64,000 nucleotides of DNA from Streptomyces verrucosisporus (GCF_017114865.1 NZ_JADEYH010000001.1:1-64000), one strand, 5' to 3'; shown: positions 54,437-64,000, counted from the first letter of the stretch. The notes: generated by a model not told the origin, from the letters alone. Numbers and translations are program-made.

Positions 54437-55789
54437 CTAGCGGAACAGGCGGCCGGGCACGGCGGCGGCCAGCCGGCCGTAGCCGGCGGGGTTCAGATGG
54501 AGCCAGTCGCCGTCGTGGAGGCCGGGGTGGAGCCGCTCGGGGTCGGCGGGGTCGCGGACGGCGCGGTCGAAGTCGATGACGGAGTCGAAGCGGCCGCTGG
54601 TGCGGATCCACTCGTTGACCGTCTGCCGGGCGCGTTCGCGGTGCCCGGCCGGGTCGTCGTACATCTCGTTGCCGCCGAAGGGCAGCAGTGTCGCGCCGTG
54701 GACCTCGATGCCGTGTGCGTGGGCGCGGGTGACGATCTGCTCGTAGGCGGCGATCAGGTCGGCCGCGACCCGCTTCTGCGCGGCCTCGGTGGCCGCCGCG
54801 GTGCCGATGTCGTTGACGCCCTCGAAGACGATCAGCGACTCCACCCCGGTCTGTGCCAGCACGTCGCGGTCCAGCCGGGCCAGGACGTTGGGGCCCAGCC
54901 CGTCGTCGAGGACGCGGTTGCCGCCGGCGGCCTGGTTGAGAACGGCGAGGCGGGCGGTGCCGCGGCGGGTCTGGAGGCGGTCGAACCACTGGTCCGTCCA
55001 GCGGTCGTTGCCGTTGGTGGTGGAGCCGCGGCCGTCGGTCAGGGAGTCGCCCAGGACGGCGACCGCCCGGGTGGACCCGGCCGACCACGTCTCGACTCCG
55101 CTGAGGAAGTACCAGTGGTCGGCCGCCGTCGCGCCCGGCAGGTCCTCGGCCGAGACGTGGTCACCGCGCAGGAGGTGGGAAGTGGTGCGGGAGCCGGGGT
55201 GGGAGGTGATGTCGTTCGATGCCTGGCCGTCGGCCAGATAGAGGGTGACGGCGAGACCGGCCCCCGCGGGCACCCGCATGTCCACCGGGTCGGAGACCAC
55301 CTGGGCCCCGACCGGGACGAGAGCCGAGGGCCTGCCGCTGAAGGTCAGCGGGCGGGAGGTGCCCGGACGTATCGCGTCGGTCCCGGCCTTCCCGCCCTCG
55401 GGGAAGGCCACGGAGGCGGCGGTGATGGGCAGGTCCGCGCCGCCGAAGGCGTTGGAGAAGCGCAGCCGCACCTTGTCGCCGCCGACCGTGACGCGGATGG
55501 TCTGCCGCAGCGTGGTGTCCTCCATCACCAGCCCCTCGTCGGTGAAGGGGGCGGGCGGCATGTTGTGGGGCTCGGTGAGCTGCGGCATCGACGTCCAGGT
55601 GTTCACCCAGTGCCGGGCGGCCCTCTTCGGCGCCGCCGGAGCGGCGGAGGTGTGGATGCCCGTCCGGTCCCCGGCGCCGGGGGCCGGGGTGTCCAGGGCG
55701 CCGGTGGCCTGGGAGGTCACGAGCACGGTCGCCGCGAGGGCTCCCGCGGTGAGCAGGCCCGTCAGGGACGATCTCCGTCTCATGGGCAC
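54437..55789 (-). CDS. Secreted SGNH/GDSL hydrolase
   Basis: A 450-residue secreted esterase-type enzyme. The signal peptide (VPMRRRSSLTGLLTAGALAA) is followed by a beta-rich N-terminal domain (about 55-200) and the SGNH domain: VAVLGDSLTDGRGST (Ser), VFEGVNDIGTA (Asn) and DGDWLHLNPAGY (Asp-x-x-His). Large two-domain forms of this kind are usually annotated as lipolytic or carbohydrate esterases; the substrate is unknown. GTG 55789 is 5 bp after GGAGG, which makes it better than the ATG 6 bp downstream. Confidence 0.9.
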   Translation of the reverse strand: MPMRRRSSLTGLLTAGALAATVLVTSQATGALDTPAPGAGDRTGIHTSAAPAAPKRAARHWVNTWTSMPQLTEPHNMPPAPFTDEGLVMEDTTLRQTIRVTVGGDKVRLRFSNAFGGADLPITAASVAFPEGGKAGTDAIRPGTSRPLTFSGRPSALVPVGAQVVSDPVDMRVPAGAGLAVTLYLADGQASNDITSHPGSRTTSHLLRGDHVSAEDLPGATAADHWYFLSGVETWSAGSTRAVAVLGDSLTDGRGSTTNGNDRWTDQWFDRLQTRRGTARLAVLNQAAGGNRVLDDGLGPNVLARLDRDVLAQTGVESLIVFEGVNDIGTAAATEAAQKRVAADLIAAYEQIVTRAHAHGIEVHGATLLPFGGNEMYDDPAGHRERARQTVNEWIRTSGRFDSVIDFDRAVRDPADPERLHPGLHDGDWLHLNPAGYGRLAAAVPGRLFR

Positions 55790-55830
55790 TGCGACCTCCA
55801 GGGTCCGTCGCCGTCCGGTGGGCGTGAGCG

Positions 55831-55858
55831 ACCCTAATGGGCTCGGGCGGAAAGACAA
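55831..55858 (-). promoter_or_regulatory. Candidate promoter of the SGNH hydrolase gene
   Basis: On the minus strand TTGTCT (55858-55853) and TAGGGT (55836-55831) are 16 bp apart, a good HrdB-type -35/-10 pair about 40 bp before the start codon. The region around it (55830-55890) is AT-rich for this genome. Confidence 0.45.
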
Positions 55859-56052
55859 GAGGAATTCGTGAACTCGCCTGATTAATTTGCTCGATGAGGG
55901 ATGGCGGGATGTTGAGGGATCCCTGGGCCGGGCCTCGCGGGCCTCGCGGGCCACCCGGGGCACGGGCGACGGACGGGGGAGGTTTGCGACCGCGTCCGCG
56001 GCTTCGCCGGACGGCAGGTCGCACGGGCCGGTCGCTCGGCCGTCGCGATCGC

Positions 56053-56766
56053 TCAGCCGCCGCGTACGAGTGAGGCGAAGCGGAGGGCGACGGTGCGCCA
56101 CACCCCGGCCGAGGCGGGCTCGTCGGCCTCCGCCCGGCGTGCGGTCTCGGCGGGATCGAAGCCCAGGCGCCGCAGCCGCTCCGGGTCCCACGCCCTTACC
56201 TGTGCGGCCGTCACCTCGGGGTGGAACTGCGTGCCCCATGCCCGGCCGCCCACGGCGAACGCCTGGTACGGACACCGCTCGCTCCGTGCCAGCCACCGGG
56301 CGCCCGGCGGGAGTTCGGTGATGGCGTCGACATGGTTCTCGATCGCGGCGGTACGGTCGGGCAGCCCGTGGAAGAGCGGGTCGCCCGCCGCCTCGGGACG
56401 CAGCGCCAGCGGTGTGCTGCCGACCTCCGGCTCACCGTGTTCCGCCGCGACCTTGCCGCCCGCGACCTGGGCCAGCATCTGGCCGCCCAGGCAGATCCCG
56501 AACACCGGGACGCCGCCGTCCAGTGCCTCGGCGACCAGGGCGCGTGTGGGGACGAGCCAGGGGGCGCGGGTGTCGTCGTCCGGCAGGTAGCCGCCGCCGA
56601 GGACGAGGACGCCCCGGTGCCCGCCCGTCCGGGCGGGCACCGGCTCGCCGTCGTAGGCGCGGACGACGTCCAGCGCCACACCGCCCTCGGCCAGCCAGGC
56701 GCCGAACCGGCCCGGTCCGCCGTTCGGGGTGTGCTGCACCGCCAGTACGCGCGGCTGCCCGCCCAT
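56053..56766 (-). CDS. Class I glutamine amidotransferase-like protein
   Basis: A 237-residue GATase1 protein. The nucleophile Cys92 is in FGICLGGQML and the His-Glu dyad in WGTQFHPEVTA, so the Cys-His-Glu triad is complete. Stand-alone members of this type are gamma-glutamyl hydrolases or GMP-synthase-like amidotransferases; no synthetase partner is adjacent. ATG 56766 follows AGCGGCACATG-like spacing with GGAAGGAGC upstream. Confidence 0.88.
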   Translation of the reverse strand: MGGQPRVLAVQHTPNGGPGRFGAWLAEGGVALDVVRAYDGEPVPARTGGHRGVLVLGGGYLPDDDTRAPWLVPTRALVAEALDGGVPVFGICLGGQMLAQVAGGKVAAEHGEPEVGSTPLALRPEAAGDPLFHGLPDRTAAIENHVDAITELPPGARWLARSERCPYQAFAVGGRAWGTQFHPEVTAAQVRAWDPERLRRLGFDPAETARRAEADEPASAGVWRTVALRFASLVRGG

Positions 56767-56840
56767 GTGCCGCTCCTTCCCGCTCCGGCCTGCGGCCGGC
56801 CCGTGGTCGGTCGGTGCCGGCCTGCGCCGGCCGGCGTGTC

Positions 56841-57659
56841 TCAGCGCCCGCGCAGTTCGGCCAGTACCGCGTCGGTGAACGGCGGCCACGCCTCGATGGC
56901 CCAGGGCCCGAACGCCCGGTCCGCCAGGGCCGCACAGGCGGCGCCCGCGTCCGGGTCCACCCACAGGAACGTACCCGCCTGCCCGAAGTGGCCGAAAGCG
57001 CGCGGTGAGGAGGAGGCGCCCGTCCAGTGCGGGGACTTGCCGTCGCGGATCTCGAAGCCCAGACCCCAGTCGTTGGGCTTCTGGTTGCCGTAGCCGGGCA
57101 GGACGCCGGGCAGACCCGGGAAGACCACGGACGTGGCCTCCGCGACGGTGCGCGGATCCAGCAGGCGCGGGGCCTGGAGTTCGGCGGCGAAGCGGACCAG
57201 ATCGGCCAGGGTGGAGACGCCGTCCTTGGCCGGGGAGCCCGGCAGGTCGGTGGCGACCATGCCCAGGGGGGCGAGGACGGCCTGGCGCAGATACTCGGGG
57301 AAGGGGATGCCGGTGGCCTTGGCGAGGTGGTCGCCGAGCACCTCGAAACCGGTGTTGGAGTAGATCCGGCGGGTGCCCGCGGCGGCCATCGTGCGCTGCT
57401 CGTCGAAGGCCAGGCCGGAGGTGTGGGCGAGCAGATGCCGCACCGTCGAGCCCTCGGGACCGGCCGGCTCGTCCAGCTCGATCGCGCCCTCCTCCACGGC
57501 GATCAGCGCCGCGTAAGCCGCCAGCGGCTTGGTGACCGAGGCGAGCGCGAAGCGGTGACCGGCGGGGCCGTGTGTCCCGGCCACCGTGCCGTCGGCGGTC
57601 ACGACGGCCGCCGCCGCCGTTGTGACCGGCCAGTTCTCGATCATGCGCAGGCTGTCCAT
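56841..57659 (-). CDS. Serine beta-lactamase-like hydrolase
   Basis: A 272-residue class C beta-lactamase/DD-peptidase-fold protein. Ser41 and Lys44 form SVTK (SxxK), Tyr101 is in YSNTGFE (YxN), and HFGQAGTFLWVDP supplies the third (HxG-like) element. No signal peptide, so it is probably a cytoplasmic esterase or peptidase rather than a secreted lactamase. Divergent from the MerR gene. An alternative start lies 15 bp inside (MIENWP). Confidence 0.87.
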   Translation of the reverse strand: MDSLRMIENWPVTTAAAAVVTADGTVAGTHGPAGHRFALASVTKPLAAYAALIAVEEGAIELDEPAGPEGSTVRHLLAHTSGLAFDEQRTMAAAGTRRIYSNTGFEVLGDHLAKATGIPFPEYLRQAVLAPLGMVATDLPGSPAKDGVSTLADLVRFAAELQAPRLLDPRTVAEATSVVFPGLPGVLPGYGNQKPNDWGLGFEIRDGKSPHWTGASSSPRAFGHFGQAGTFLWVDPDAGAACAALADRAFGPWAIEAWPPFTDAVLAELRGR

Positions 57660-57722
57660 GCTCCTGAGCCTAACCCGGGGCTCGGCGGGCAGGTGTGGCG
57701 GGATTTCGCCCCCGTTATTCAC

Positions 57723-57753
57723 TTGCCTGGAGCGCACTCGAACTCCGTAGCGT
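57723..57753 (+). promoter_or_regulatory. MerR-type promoter with 19-bp spacer
   Basis: TTGCCT (57723-57728) and TAGCGT (57748-57753) are exactly 19 bp apart. The spacer carries GGAG-N10-CTCC dyad symmetry. A 19-bp spacer is characteristic of promoters activated by MerR proteins. The -10 ends 6 bp before the ATG, so the transcript would begin at or next to the start codon. Confidence 0.6.
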
Positions 57754-57759
57754 TCCCCC

Positions 57760-58281
<522 letters not shown>

Positions 58282-58401
58282 GGGGCCGGACGAGCCGGGG
58301 GACGGAAGTGAACGGCGCGGCGCGGCTCGGCTCGGTGAGGCGGGACGGGAGCGGGCCCGTCCCGCCGCGTGGCCCGTCGTGCCCACGACGCCCGGCAGGG
58401 C

Positions 58402-59298
58402 TCACAACTCGGCGAGGAGCTCGGCCTTCTTCGCGCTGAACTCCTCGTCGGTGACCAGCCCGGCCCCGTGCAGCTCGCCCAGATGCCGGATGCGGTCGGC
58501 GATGTCGGCGGGGGCGGGCCGGAACGCGGCGGCCGGATCCACCGCGCGGGAGACGGGAGCCGCCGCCTCCGGCACCGGGGCGGGCTCGGCCGCCCGTACC
58601 GCCTCCAGCACGGAGGCCGCCAGCGGCAGCGACTCGTGCACCAGGCCGTAGCCGAGGCCGAAGACGACGGCGGCCGGATCCTGGTCGGCCTCGGGGTGCT
58701 CCCGGTCCTCCGGCTCGCCGCGGCGGATCAGCCGCAGATGGCCGCCCACGACCTCCGGTGAACGCCATCGGACGCCCTGCAGCTCGCCGACCGGGAAAGA
58801 CTGGTCGCCCGCCTTCCACTTCACGGAGGAGGCACCGGTCCAGAACCAGCGGAAGGAGACCGCCCGGCCGTCGAAGGAGACCTTGCCGTCGTACGCCTTG
58901 AACTGCAGCGGAGCGGCGGGTGCGGCGACCAGATGGCGGTCGGCCGGCTCCTGCGCCCGGGGGCCGAGCACGGAGGACAGCTCGCTGATCCAGGCGGCGG
59001 CCAGGGGCTCGTGCTCGGCGGGGAGCACCAGGCGGTACGGGTCGCTGGTCTCCCTGAGCTGCCCGGCGGCGGCCTCCATCAGCGGATCGGCGCCCGGGCG
59101 CGGCTCGGCGCGGAGCACGACCGTGCCCCGTCTGGTGCCGGGGGCCAGCTCGGCAGACCTCAGCGCCTCGTAGGGGACGCGCCGCTCACCGAGCACGTGG
59201 AACAGCTTCGGAGTGCGGATGCCCCGTTCGAAGCGGATGAGCACGGAGTCGGTGTCGAACTCCCAGGAGGAGTTAATTCCGGCCAGCACGTCACCCAT
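58402..59298 (-). CDS. DUF4429/SHOCT domain protein
   Basis: A 298-residue protein. Two DUF4429 PH-like domains (residues 1-110 and 125-215; SWEFDTDSVLIRFERG and YDGKVSFDGRAVSFRWFW) are followed by an Ala/Pro linker and a C-terminal SHOCT helix pair (LGELHGAGLVTDEEFSAKKA, ending LLAEL). SHOCT motifs mediate oligomerisation or membrane association. Function unknown. Start is either ATG 59298 or ATG 59307; neither has a clear ribosome binding site. Confidence 0.82.
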   Translation of the reverse strand: MGDVLAGINSSWEFDTDSVLIRFERGIRTPKLFHVLGERRVPYEALRSAELAPGTRRGTVVLRAEPRPGADPLMEAAAGQLRETSDPYRLVLPAEHEPLAAAWISELSSVLGPRAQEPADRHLVAAPAAPLQFKAYDGKVSFDGRAVSFRWFWTGASSVKWKAGDQSFPVGELQGVRWRSPEVVGGHLRLIRRGEPEDREHPEADQDPAAVVFGLGYGLVHESLPLAASVLEAVRAAEPAPVPEAAAPVSRAVDPAAAFRPAPADIADRIRHLGELHGAGLVTDEEFSAKKAELLAEL

Positions 59299-59400
59299 AC
59301 GGGTCATCGTATGCGTCGGCGCCCGGGTCTTCCTCCCTCGCCGTGCCGCATACGTCACACCTCGTCCACCCGGTGGCGGCCGCCCGTACCGACGACCGTC

Positions 59401-59607
59401 ATGTCGGCCGGACTCCCGGTGCCCGCCCGCCCCCGACGAGACCCCGCGCAGACGGCCGAGGCCATGGGCCGGGTGGTGCGCGACTCCTTCCTCTCCGGCG
59501 TGGGACCGGCCTTCACCCTCGCCCGGATCCTGGCAGTCCTGGCCGCGGGCATCGCGCTGTCCACCAAGGGCGGCCGGCATGACACGGTTCCCTCGGTGCA
59601 TGTCTGA
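59401..59607 (+). CDS. Possible small membrane protein
   Basis: A 68-residue ORF from ATG 59401 with one hydrophobic segment (FTLARILAVLAAGIAL). It is divergent from the DUF4429 gene. There is no good Shine-Dalgarno and no family is recognised, so it may be spurious. Confidence 0.3.
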   Translation: MSAGLPVPARPRRDPAQTAEAMGRVVRDSFLSGVGPAFTLARILAVLAAGIALSTKGGRHDTVPSVHV

Positions 59608-59620
59608 CCCGGCGGGAGGC

Positions 59621-59648
59621 TGTGGACAACCGGAAGGTTGTGGACAAC
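59621..59648. promoter_or_regulatory. Pair of consensus DnaA boxes
   Basis: TGTGGACAA occurs at 59621-59629 and 59639-59647, i.e. two perfect TTGTCCACA boxes on the minus strand with an 18-bp period. TTGTCCACA is the preferred Streptomyces DnaA box. They lie 100-127 bp before the I36 gene and far from any dnaA/dnaN genes in this window. Confidence 0.65.
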
Positions 59649-59747
59649 TCCGTTACCCGTCCCGGTGAAACGGCCGGTCTGCCCTTGGCAGGCCGGCCGA
59701 CCCGTGTCGAAGCTGATCGCACAACGACCGACACGGGGGAGATCCAC

Positions 59748-60197
59748 ATGCGTCACGTACACCGCACTCACCACGTCCGCGCCCCGCGCATCCGCACCGG
59801 CCGTGGTCACAGGGCTTGCCGGGCCGCACTGACCGCGGTCCTCCTGACCGCGGCCGCCGCGGTGCTCACGGTCCTGACACCGCAGACGGCCGTGTCGGCG
59901 GCAGCACCGGCACCGAGACTGGGGGAGTGCGCGGCCGGAGAGCTGTGCCTGTGGGAGCGTGCGGACTTCAAGGGGCCGCGCCGCACCCACGAACTGGCGG
60001 ACACCGACATCGAGAGCTGCGTGCCGCTGCCGAAGGGCACCTCTGCGGCCTCGCTCGCCAACCGCACCGGGCGGCCCGTCACGGCCTACCAGAGCGCGGA
60101 GTGCGCCGAGACCGGCGAGTTCGACACCTATCCGTCGGGCAGTTGGGCGCCGCGGGCGGACTACCGGGTGCGGGCCGTCAAGATCTGGGAGAGCTGA
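59748..60197 (+). CDS. Secreted peptidase inhibitor I36-like (beta/gamma-crystallin fold) protein
   Basis: A 149-residue secreted protein. Residues 1-52 form a signal peptide with a basic N-region and an Ala/Val/Leu core ending ...VSAAAPA. The mature part has CAAGELCLWERADFKGPRR, the start of the I36/SMI-type domain, with four Cys likely paired. It may inhibit metalloproteases (as S. nigrescens SMPI) or be structural. ATG follows GGGGGAGATCC. Its end overlaps the convergent channel gene by 20 bp. Confidence 0.87.
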   Translation: MRHVHRTHHVRAPRIRTGRGHRACRAALTAVLLTAAAAVLTVLTPQTAVSAAAPAPRLGECAAGELCLWERADFKGPRRTHELADTDIESCVPLPKGTSAASLANRTGRPVTAYQSAECAETGEFDTYPSGSWAPRADYRVRAVKIWES

Positions 60198-60975
60198 CGT
60201 GGCCCGCCGCGCCCGTGACCGCCCCGTCCCCAGGGCCACCGGAACCCGCGAGCCCGCCCCGCAGCTCCGCGACCTCCGCCCGCAGAGCACGTACCTCGGC
60301 TGTCAGGTCCTCGATCGCGGCGGTCTGCCGCCGTTCCGCGGCGTCCTCCTCCTCGAACCGGGCGATGAACCAGGCCGCGATATTGGCGGTGACCACACCG
60401 AGCAGCGCGATCCCGGAGAGCATCAGCCCGATGGCCAACAGCCGGCCCAGACCGGTGGTCGGCGCCAGATCGCCGTAGCCCACCGTGGTCATGGTGGTGA
60501 AGGACCACCACACCGCGTCGCCGAGTGTCGTGATGTTGCCGTTCGGGGAGTCCCGCTCCACCTCCAGGACGGCCAGCGACCCGAACACCAGCAGTCCCAG
60601 GCACGAGCCGGCCACATAGGTGGTCACCCGCACCCGGGAGGCCATCCGGGCCCGCTGCCCGACCAGCAGCAGCGCGGAGAGCAGGCGCAGCAGGCGCAGC
60701 GGCTGGAGCAGGGGGAGCAGCACGGCCAGCAGCGCGAGCGGCTGGCTGCGCACGAAGGCCCACCGTCGCGGGGCCAGCCTGAGCCGTACCGCGTAGTCCA
60801 GGGCGAACGCCGCCCAGACCCCCCACTCCACAGCCCTGCACGCGTCCCGTACCCACGGAGCGAGGTCCGTGCGCACGATCGGTACGGCATAGGCGACGGC
60901 GAAGAGGACGGACAGCAACAGCAGTGGTCCCTGCGTCCGGCGTTCCCAGCGTTCCTTGGCCTGTATGTCCGCCAT
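60178..60975 (-). CDS. Six-TM potassium channel protein
   Basis: A 265-residue ion channel. N-terminal helices (about 16-105) end in an S4-like LLQPLRLLRLLSALLL with few arginines, followed by S5, a pore with the K+ selectivity filter TMTTVGYGD (164-169 for TVGYGD) and S6 (LLAIGLMLSGIALLGVV). A C-terminal coiled coil (AAIEDLTAEVRALRAEVAEL) likely tetramerises. The few S4 charges suggest weak voltage sensing. Start ATG 60975, or ATG 60984. Confidence 0.92.
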   Translation of the reverse strand: MADIQAKERWERRTQGPLLLLSVLFAVAYAVPIVRTDLAPWVRDACRAVEWGVWAAFALDYAVRLRLAPRRWAFVRSQPLALLAVLLPLLQPLRLLRLLSALLLVGQRARMASRVRVTTYVAGSCLGLLVFGSLAVLEVERDSPNGNITTLGDAVWWSFTTMTTVGYGDLAPTTGLGRLLAIGLMLSGIALLGVVTANIAAWFIARFEEEDAAERRQTAAIEDLTAEVRALRAEVAELRGGLAGSGGPGDGAVTGAAGHVSSPRS

Positions 60976-61044
60976 GCCCGGCATCGTACGGGGCCTCCGG
61001 GGTATCCGAGGCCACAGCCCGGTCCGACGACCCTGGGAGGGAAC

Positions 61045-61335
61045 ATGACGGGCACGCGGTACTTCGAAGGCAAACGGCGTGGCGGTGGTGACCTCACCGG
61101 GGACGAGCGCTCGACGTTCGGCGTCATCGGTGCGGTCTGCGCGGTCGTCGGGCTCTTCGTGATGGGGTTCGTACTCGGTCCCATCGCGATGGTCTGCGGC
61201 TGGCTCGCCATGGGGCGCCGCTGGAACACCCGGTCGAAGGCGGCGGTGGTGGCCGTGGTCCTGGGCGCGCTGGACACCGTCTTCGGCCTGATATGGCTCC
61301 TCACCGCCTCCGGCTCGTGGGGGCTGTGGCTGTGA
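61045..61335 (+). CDS. Small DUF4190-like membrane protein
   Basis: A 96-residue protein with two hydrophobic segments (VIGAVCAVVGLFVMGFVLGP and AAVVAVVLGALDTVFGLIWL), the DUF4190 pattern of helix, basic loop with GWLAMGRRWNTRSKA, helix. ATG follows GGGAGG by 4 bp. Divergent from the channel gene. Function unknown. Confidence 0.82.
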   Translation: MTGTRYFEGKRRGGGDLTGDERSTFGVIGAVCAVVGLFVMGFVLGPIAMVCGWLAMGRRWNTRSKAAVVAVVLGALDTVFGLIWLLTASGSWGLWL

Positions 61336-61369
61336 CGGGTGCGGCGGCGCGCGGTGCATGATGTGCCTC

Positions 61370-61393
61370 GGCCCCGGCTCGGAAGCCGGGGCC
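61370..61393. terminator. Bidirectional terminator
   Basis: Perfect 10-bp stem GGCCCCGGCT / AGCCGGGGCC with loop CGGA between the convergent small membrane protein and aceE genes. Confidence 0.75.
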
Positions 61394-61441
61394 GGGACAC
61401 ATCAGCGGCACATCAGTGAATTCCGCGGCCGCGGGTGGGGA

Positions 61442-64000
61442 TCAGGCGTCCCCGCCCGCCGGGCCCGGGTCGGCGGCGGCCACATCGAGCAGCCGGTACC
61501 GGTCGATGGCCTGCTTGAGTACCGAGCGGTCCACCTTCCCCTCCCCGGCCAGCTCGGTGAGCACGCCCAGGACGATCGACTCGGCGTCGATGTGGAAGAA
61601 GCGCCGGGCCGCGCCACGGGTGTCGGCGAAACCGAAACCGTCGGCGCCCAGCGACTGGTAGCGGTTCGGCACCCAGCGGGCGATCTGGTCGGGCACCGAG
61701 CGCATCCAGTCCGAGACGGCCACCACAGGGCCCTCGGTCCCCTGGAGCTTGCGGGTCACATATGGCACCCGCTGCTCCTCCTCCGGGTGCAGCAGGTTGT
61801 GCCGCTCCACCGAGACCGCCTCGCGGCGCAGCTCGTTCCACGAGGTCGCCGACCAGACGTCCGCCCGTACGTTCCAGTCCTCGGCGAGGATGCGCTGGGC
61901 CTCCACGGCCCAGGGCACCGCCACGCCGGAGGCGAGGATCTGCGCCGGGATCGCCCCGGCCTCGCCCTGCCGGTACCGGTACAGCCCCTTGACGATGCCC
62001 TCGGCGTCCACGCCCTCGGGCTCGGCGGGCTGCTTGATCGGCTCGTTGTAGACGGTCAGGTAGTAGAAGACGTCCTCGGCGTTCTCGCCGTACATCCGGC
62101 GCAGACCATCCCGCACGATGTGGGCGATCTCGAAGCCGAAGGCCGGGTCGTAGGCGACGCAGGCCGGGTTGGTCGAGGCCAGGAGCTGGGAGTGGCCGTC
62201 GGCGTGCTGCAGGCCCTCGCCGGTCAGCGTGGTGCGGCCGGCGGTGGCGCCGAGCACGAAGCCGCGCGCCAGCTGGTCGGCCATCTGCCAGAACTGGTCA
62301 CCGGTGCGCTGGAACCCGAACATCGAGTAGAAGACGTAGACCGGGATCAGCGGCTCGCCGTGGGTGGCGTGGGCCGAGCCCGCCGCGATCAGCGAGGCCG
62401 TGCACCCGGCCTCGGAGATGCCGTCGTGCAGCATCTGGCCGTTGGGGGACTCCTTGTACGCCAGCAGCAGCTCGCGGTCCACCGACTCGTAGGTCTGGCC
62501 CAGCGGGTTGTAGATCTTGGCCGACGGGAAGAACGAGTCCATTCCGAAGGTGCGGTACTCGTCGGGGGCGATCAGCACGAACCGCTTGCCGATCTCCTTG
62601 TCCCGCATCAGGTCCTTCAGCAGCCGCACGAACGCCATCGTGCTGGCGACCTGCTGCTGGCCGGAGCCCTTCTTCACCGTGGCGTAGGTCTTGTCGCCCG
62701 GCAGTACCAGCGGCTTGGAGCGGTCCACGCGCCTGGGCGTGAAGCCGTCCAGCTCACGCCGCCGGTCGTGCATGTACTGGATCTCCTCCGAGTCCCGCCC
62801 CGGGTGGTAGTAGGGGGGCAGGCCGGACTCCAGCTCCTTGTCCGCGATCGGCAGGTGCAGCCGGTCGCGGAAGCGTTTGAGGTCCTCGACCGTCAGCTTC
62901 TTCATCTGGTGGGTGGCGTTGCGGCCCTCGAAGTTCGGGCCGAGCGTCCAGCCCTTGACCGTCTGCGCCAGGATCACCGTCGGCTGGCCCTTGTGCTCCC
63001 GGGCCGCCTTGTAGGCCGCGTACACCTTGCGGTGGTCGTGACCGCCGCGTCCCAGGTGCAGGATCTGCTCGTCGGTCATGTTCTCGACCATCTTCCGCAG
63101 CCGGTGGTCGCCGCCGAAGAAGTGCTCGCGGATGTACGCGCCGGTCTCGGTGGCGTACGTCTGGAACTGGCCGTCGGGAGTGGTGTTCAGCTTGTTGACC
63201 AGCACGCCGTCGCGGTCCTGCGCCAGCAGCGGGTCCCAGGAGCGGTCCCAGATGACCTTGATCACGTTCCAGCCGGCGCCGCGGAAGGCCGACTCCAGCT
63301 CCTGGATGATCTTGCCGTTGCCGCGTACCGGGCCGTCGAGCCGCTGGAGGTTGCAGTTGACCACGAAGGTCAGGTTGTCCAGCCCCTCGCGGGCGGCCAG
63401 GGAGAGCTGCCCCAGGGACTCGGGCTCGTCCATCTCGCCGTCGCCCAGGAAGGCCCACACATGGCAGTTGGAGGTGTCGCCGATCCCGCGCGCCTGCATG
63501 TAGCGGTTCATCCGGGCCTGGTAGATCGCCCCGATCGGTCCGAGCCCCATGGAGACGGTCGGAAATTCCCAGAAGTCCGGCATCGACCGCGGGTGCGGGT
63601 AGCTGGACAGACCGTCGGGCGCCTTCGACTTCTCCTGGCGGAATCCGTCGAGCTGCGCCTCGGTGAGCCGGTCCAGCATGAAGGCGCGGGCGTAGATGCC
63701 GGGGGAGGCGTGGCCCTGGAAGAAGATCTGGTCCCCGCCGTCACCGCCGTCCTTGCCGCGGAAGAAGTGGTTGAAGCCCACGTCGTACAGCGAGGCCGAG
63801 GAGGCGAAGGTGGCGATGTGGCCGCCCACCCCGATGCCCGGCCGCTGAGCGCGCGAGACCATCACGGCCGCGTTCCAGCGGGTCGCGTTGAGGATCTTGC
63901 GTTCGATCTCCTCGTTACCGGGGAAGAACGGCTCGTCCTTGGTCGCGATGGTGTTGACGTAGTCCGTGCTGCGCATCTCCGGCACGGCCACACGCTTCTC
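61442..64000 (-). CDS. aceE: Pyruvate dehydrogenase E1 component (homodimeric), 5' end missing
   Basis: 852 codons of the AceE-type E1, which decarboxylates pyruvate with thiamine diphosphate and acetylates the E2 lipoyl domain. The ThDP motif is [34 protein letters not shown] and [10 protein letters not shown] are characteristic. The frame is open to the right edge of the window: family members have about 50 more residues upstream, and the visible beginning [18 protein letters not shown] is internal, so the start lies outside. Ends 48 bp from the terminator. Confidence 0.97.
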   Translation of the reverse strand, partial: EKRVAVPEMRSTDYVNTIATKDEPFFPGNEEIERKILNATRWNAAVMVSRAQRPGIGVGGHIATFASSASLYDVGFNHFFRGKDGGDGGDQIFFQGHASPGIYARAFMLDRLTEAQLDGFRQEKSKAPDGLSSYPHPRSMPDFWEFPTVSMGLGPIGAIYQARMNRYMQARGIGDTSNCHVWAFLGDGEMDEPESLGQLSLAAREGLDNLTFVVNCNLQRLDGPVRGNGKIIQELESAFRGAGWNVIKVIWDRSWDPLLAQDRDGVLVNKLNTTPDGQFQTYATETGAYIREHFFGGDHRLRKMVENMTDEQILHLGRGGHDHRKVYAAYKAAREHKGQPTVILAQTVKGWTLGPNFEGRNATHQMKKLTVEDLKRFRDRLHLPIADKELESGLPPYYHPGRDSEEIQYMHDRRRELDGFTPRRVDRSKPLVLPGDKTYATVKKGSGQQQVASTMAFVRLLKDLMRDKEIGKRFVLIAPDEYRTFGMDSFFPSAKIYNPLGQTYESVDRELLLAYKESPNGQMLHDGISEAGCTASLIAAGSAHATHGEPLIPVYVFYSMFGFQRTGDQFWQMADQLARGFVLGATAGRTTLTGEGLQHADGHSQLLASTNPACVAYDPAFGFEIAHIVRDGLRRMYGENAEDVFYYLTVYNEPIKQPAEPEGVDAEGIVKGLYRYRQGEAGAIPAQILASGVAVPWAVEAQRILAEDWNVRADVWSATSWNELRREAVSVERHNLLHPEEEQRVPYVTRKLQGTEGPVVAVSDWMRSVPDQIARWVPNRYQSLGADGFGFADTRGAARRFFHIDAESIVLGVLTELAGEGKVDRSVLKQAIDRYRLLDVAAADPGPAGGDA

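Overview
The base composition (very high GC, strong GC3 bias), almost complete absence of the Leu codon TTA, GTG/TTG starts, twin-arginine and lipobox signal peptides, and the gene order dnaG / HrdA-type sigma factor ... DUF3145-fabF-acpP-fabH-fabD-fasR ... aceE all point to a Streptomyces chromosome, in the conserved core rather than the arms. No rRNA, CRISPR array, IS element, integrase or phage gene was seen.

Layout. 0-9 kb: a GNAT acetyltransferase, a secondary-metabolite-style LuxR (LAL) regulator, a PucR-type regulator, an FAD/NAD reductase, an EEP phosphohydrolase and an alpha/beta hydrolase. 9-16 kb: DNA primase dnaG, a group 2 sigma factor (HrdA-like), an FGGY sugar kinase and a two-gene K+/H+ antiporter unit. 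16-23 kb: two minus-strand tRNA genes (CAT, and Asn GTT) with hairpins, a LigD-type polymerase domain protein, an IclR regulator with an SMP-30 lactonase, and a MarR regulator divergent from an MDR oxidoreductase plus Ohr peroxidase.

23-38 kb is a pentose/arabinan module. On the plus strand: a CUT1 oligosaccharide importer (binding protein with a disrupted N-terminus, two permeases, no ATPase), a secreted GH43 arabinanase and an intracellular GH51 arabinofuranosidase. Converging on it from the minus strand: a sugar-acid dehydratase of the enolase superfamily, a zinc alcohol dehydrogenase, a TIM-barrel/U32-like protein, a CUT2 monosaccharide importer (chvE-mmsA-mmsB) and a Tat-exported aldose 1-epimerase. 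Near-identical 25-bp motifs precede the two minus-strand transcription units and a related 16-mer precedes the iclR gene at 18.1 kb, suggesting one regulon for extracellular arabinan breakdown, uptake, mutarotation and (inferred) oxidative catabolism.

38-45 kb: SGNH lipoprotein, DUF3145, the type II fatty-acid synthase operon fabD-fabH-acpP-fabF and its activator fasR. 45-54 kb: Uma2 nuclease-fold protein, MFS exporter divergent from a CGNR zinc-finger protein, a toxin-antitoxin locus with a dead toxin and intact XRE antitoxin, pirin, an MmpS-like membrane protein and a secreted protein that are each broken by a one-base slip in a G run, a possible structured leader RNA, and a PGRP amidase carrying the only TTA codon found in the window. 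54-64 kb: second SGNH hydrolase, glutamine amidotransferase, serine beta-lactamase-like hydrolase, MerR regulator read from a probably leaderless promoter, DUF4429/SHOCT protein, two perfect DnaA boxes, an I36 inhibitor-like secreted protein, a K+ channel and the 3' part of aceE, which runs off the right edge.

The reading frame is interrupted in six places (20 kb twice, 22.9, 47.8, 49.8, 50.8 kb, plus a remnant at 48.7 kb), mostly in short G/C runs. Reads should be checked before these genes are called dead.
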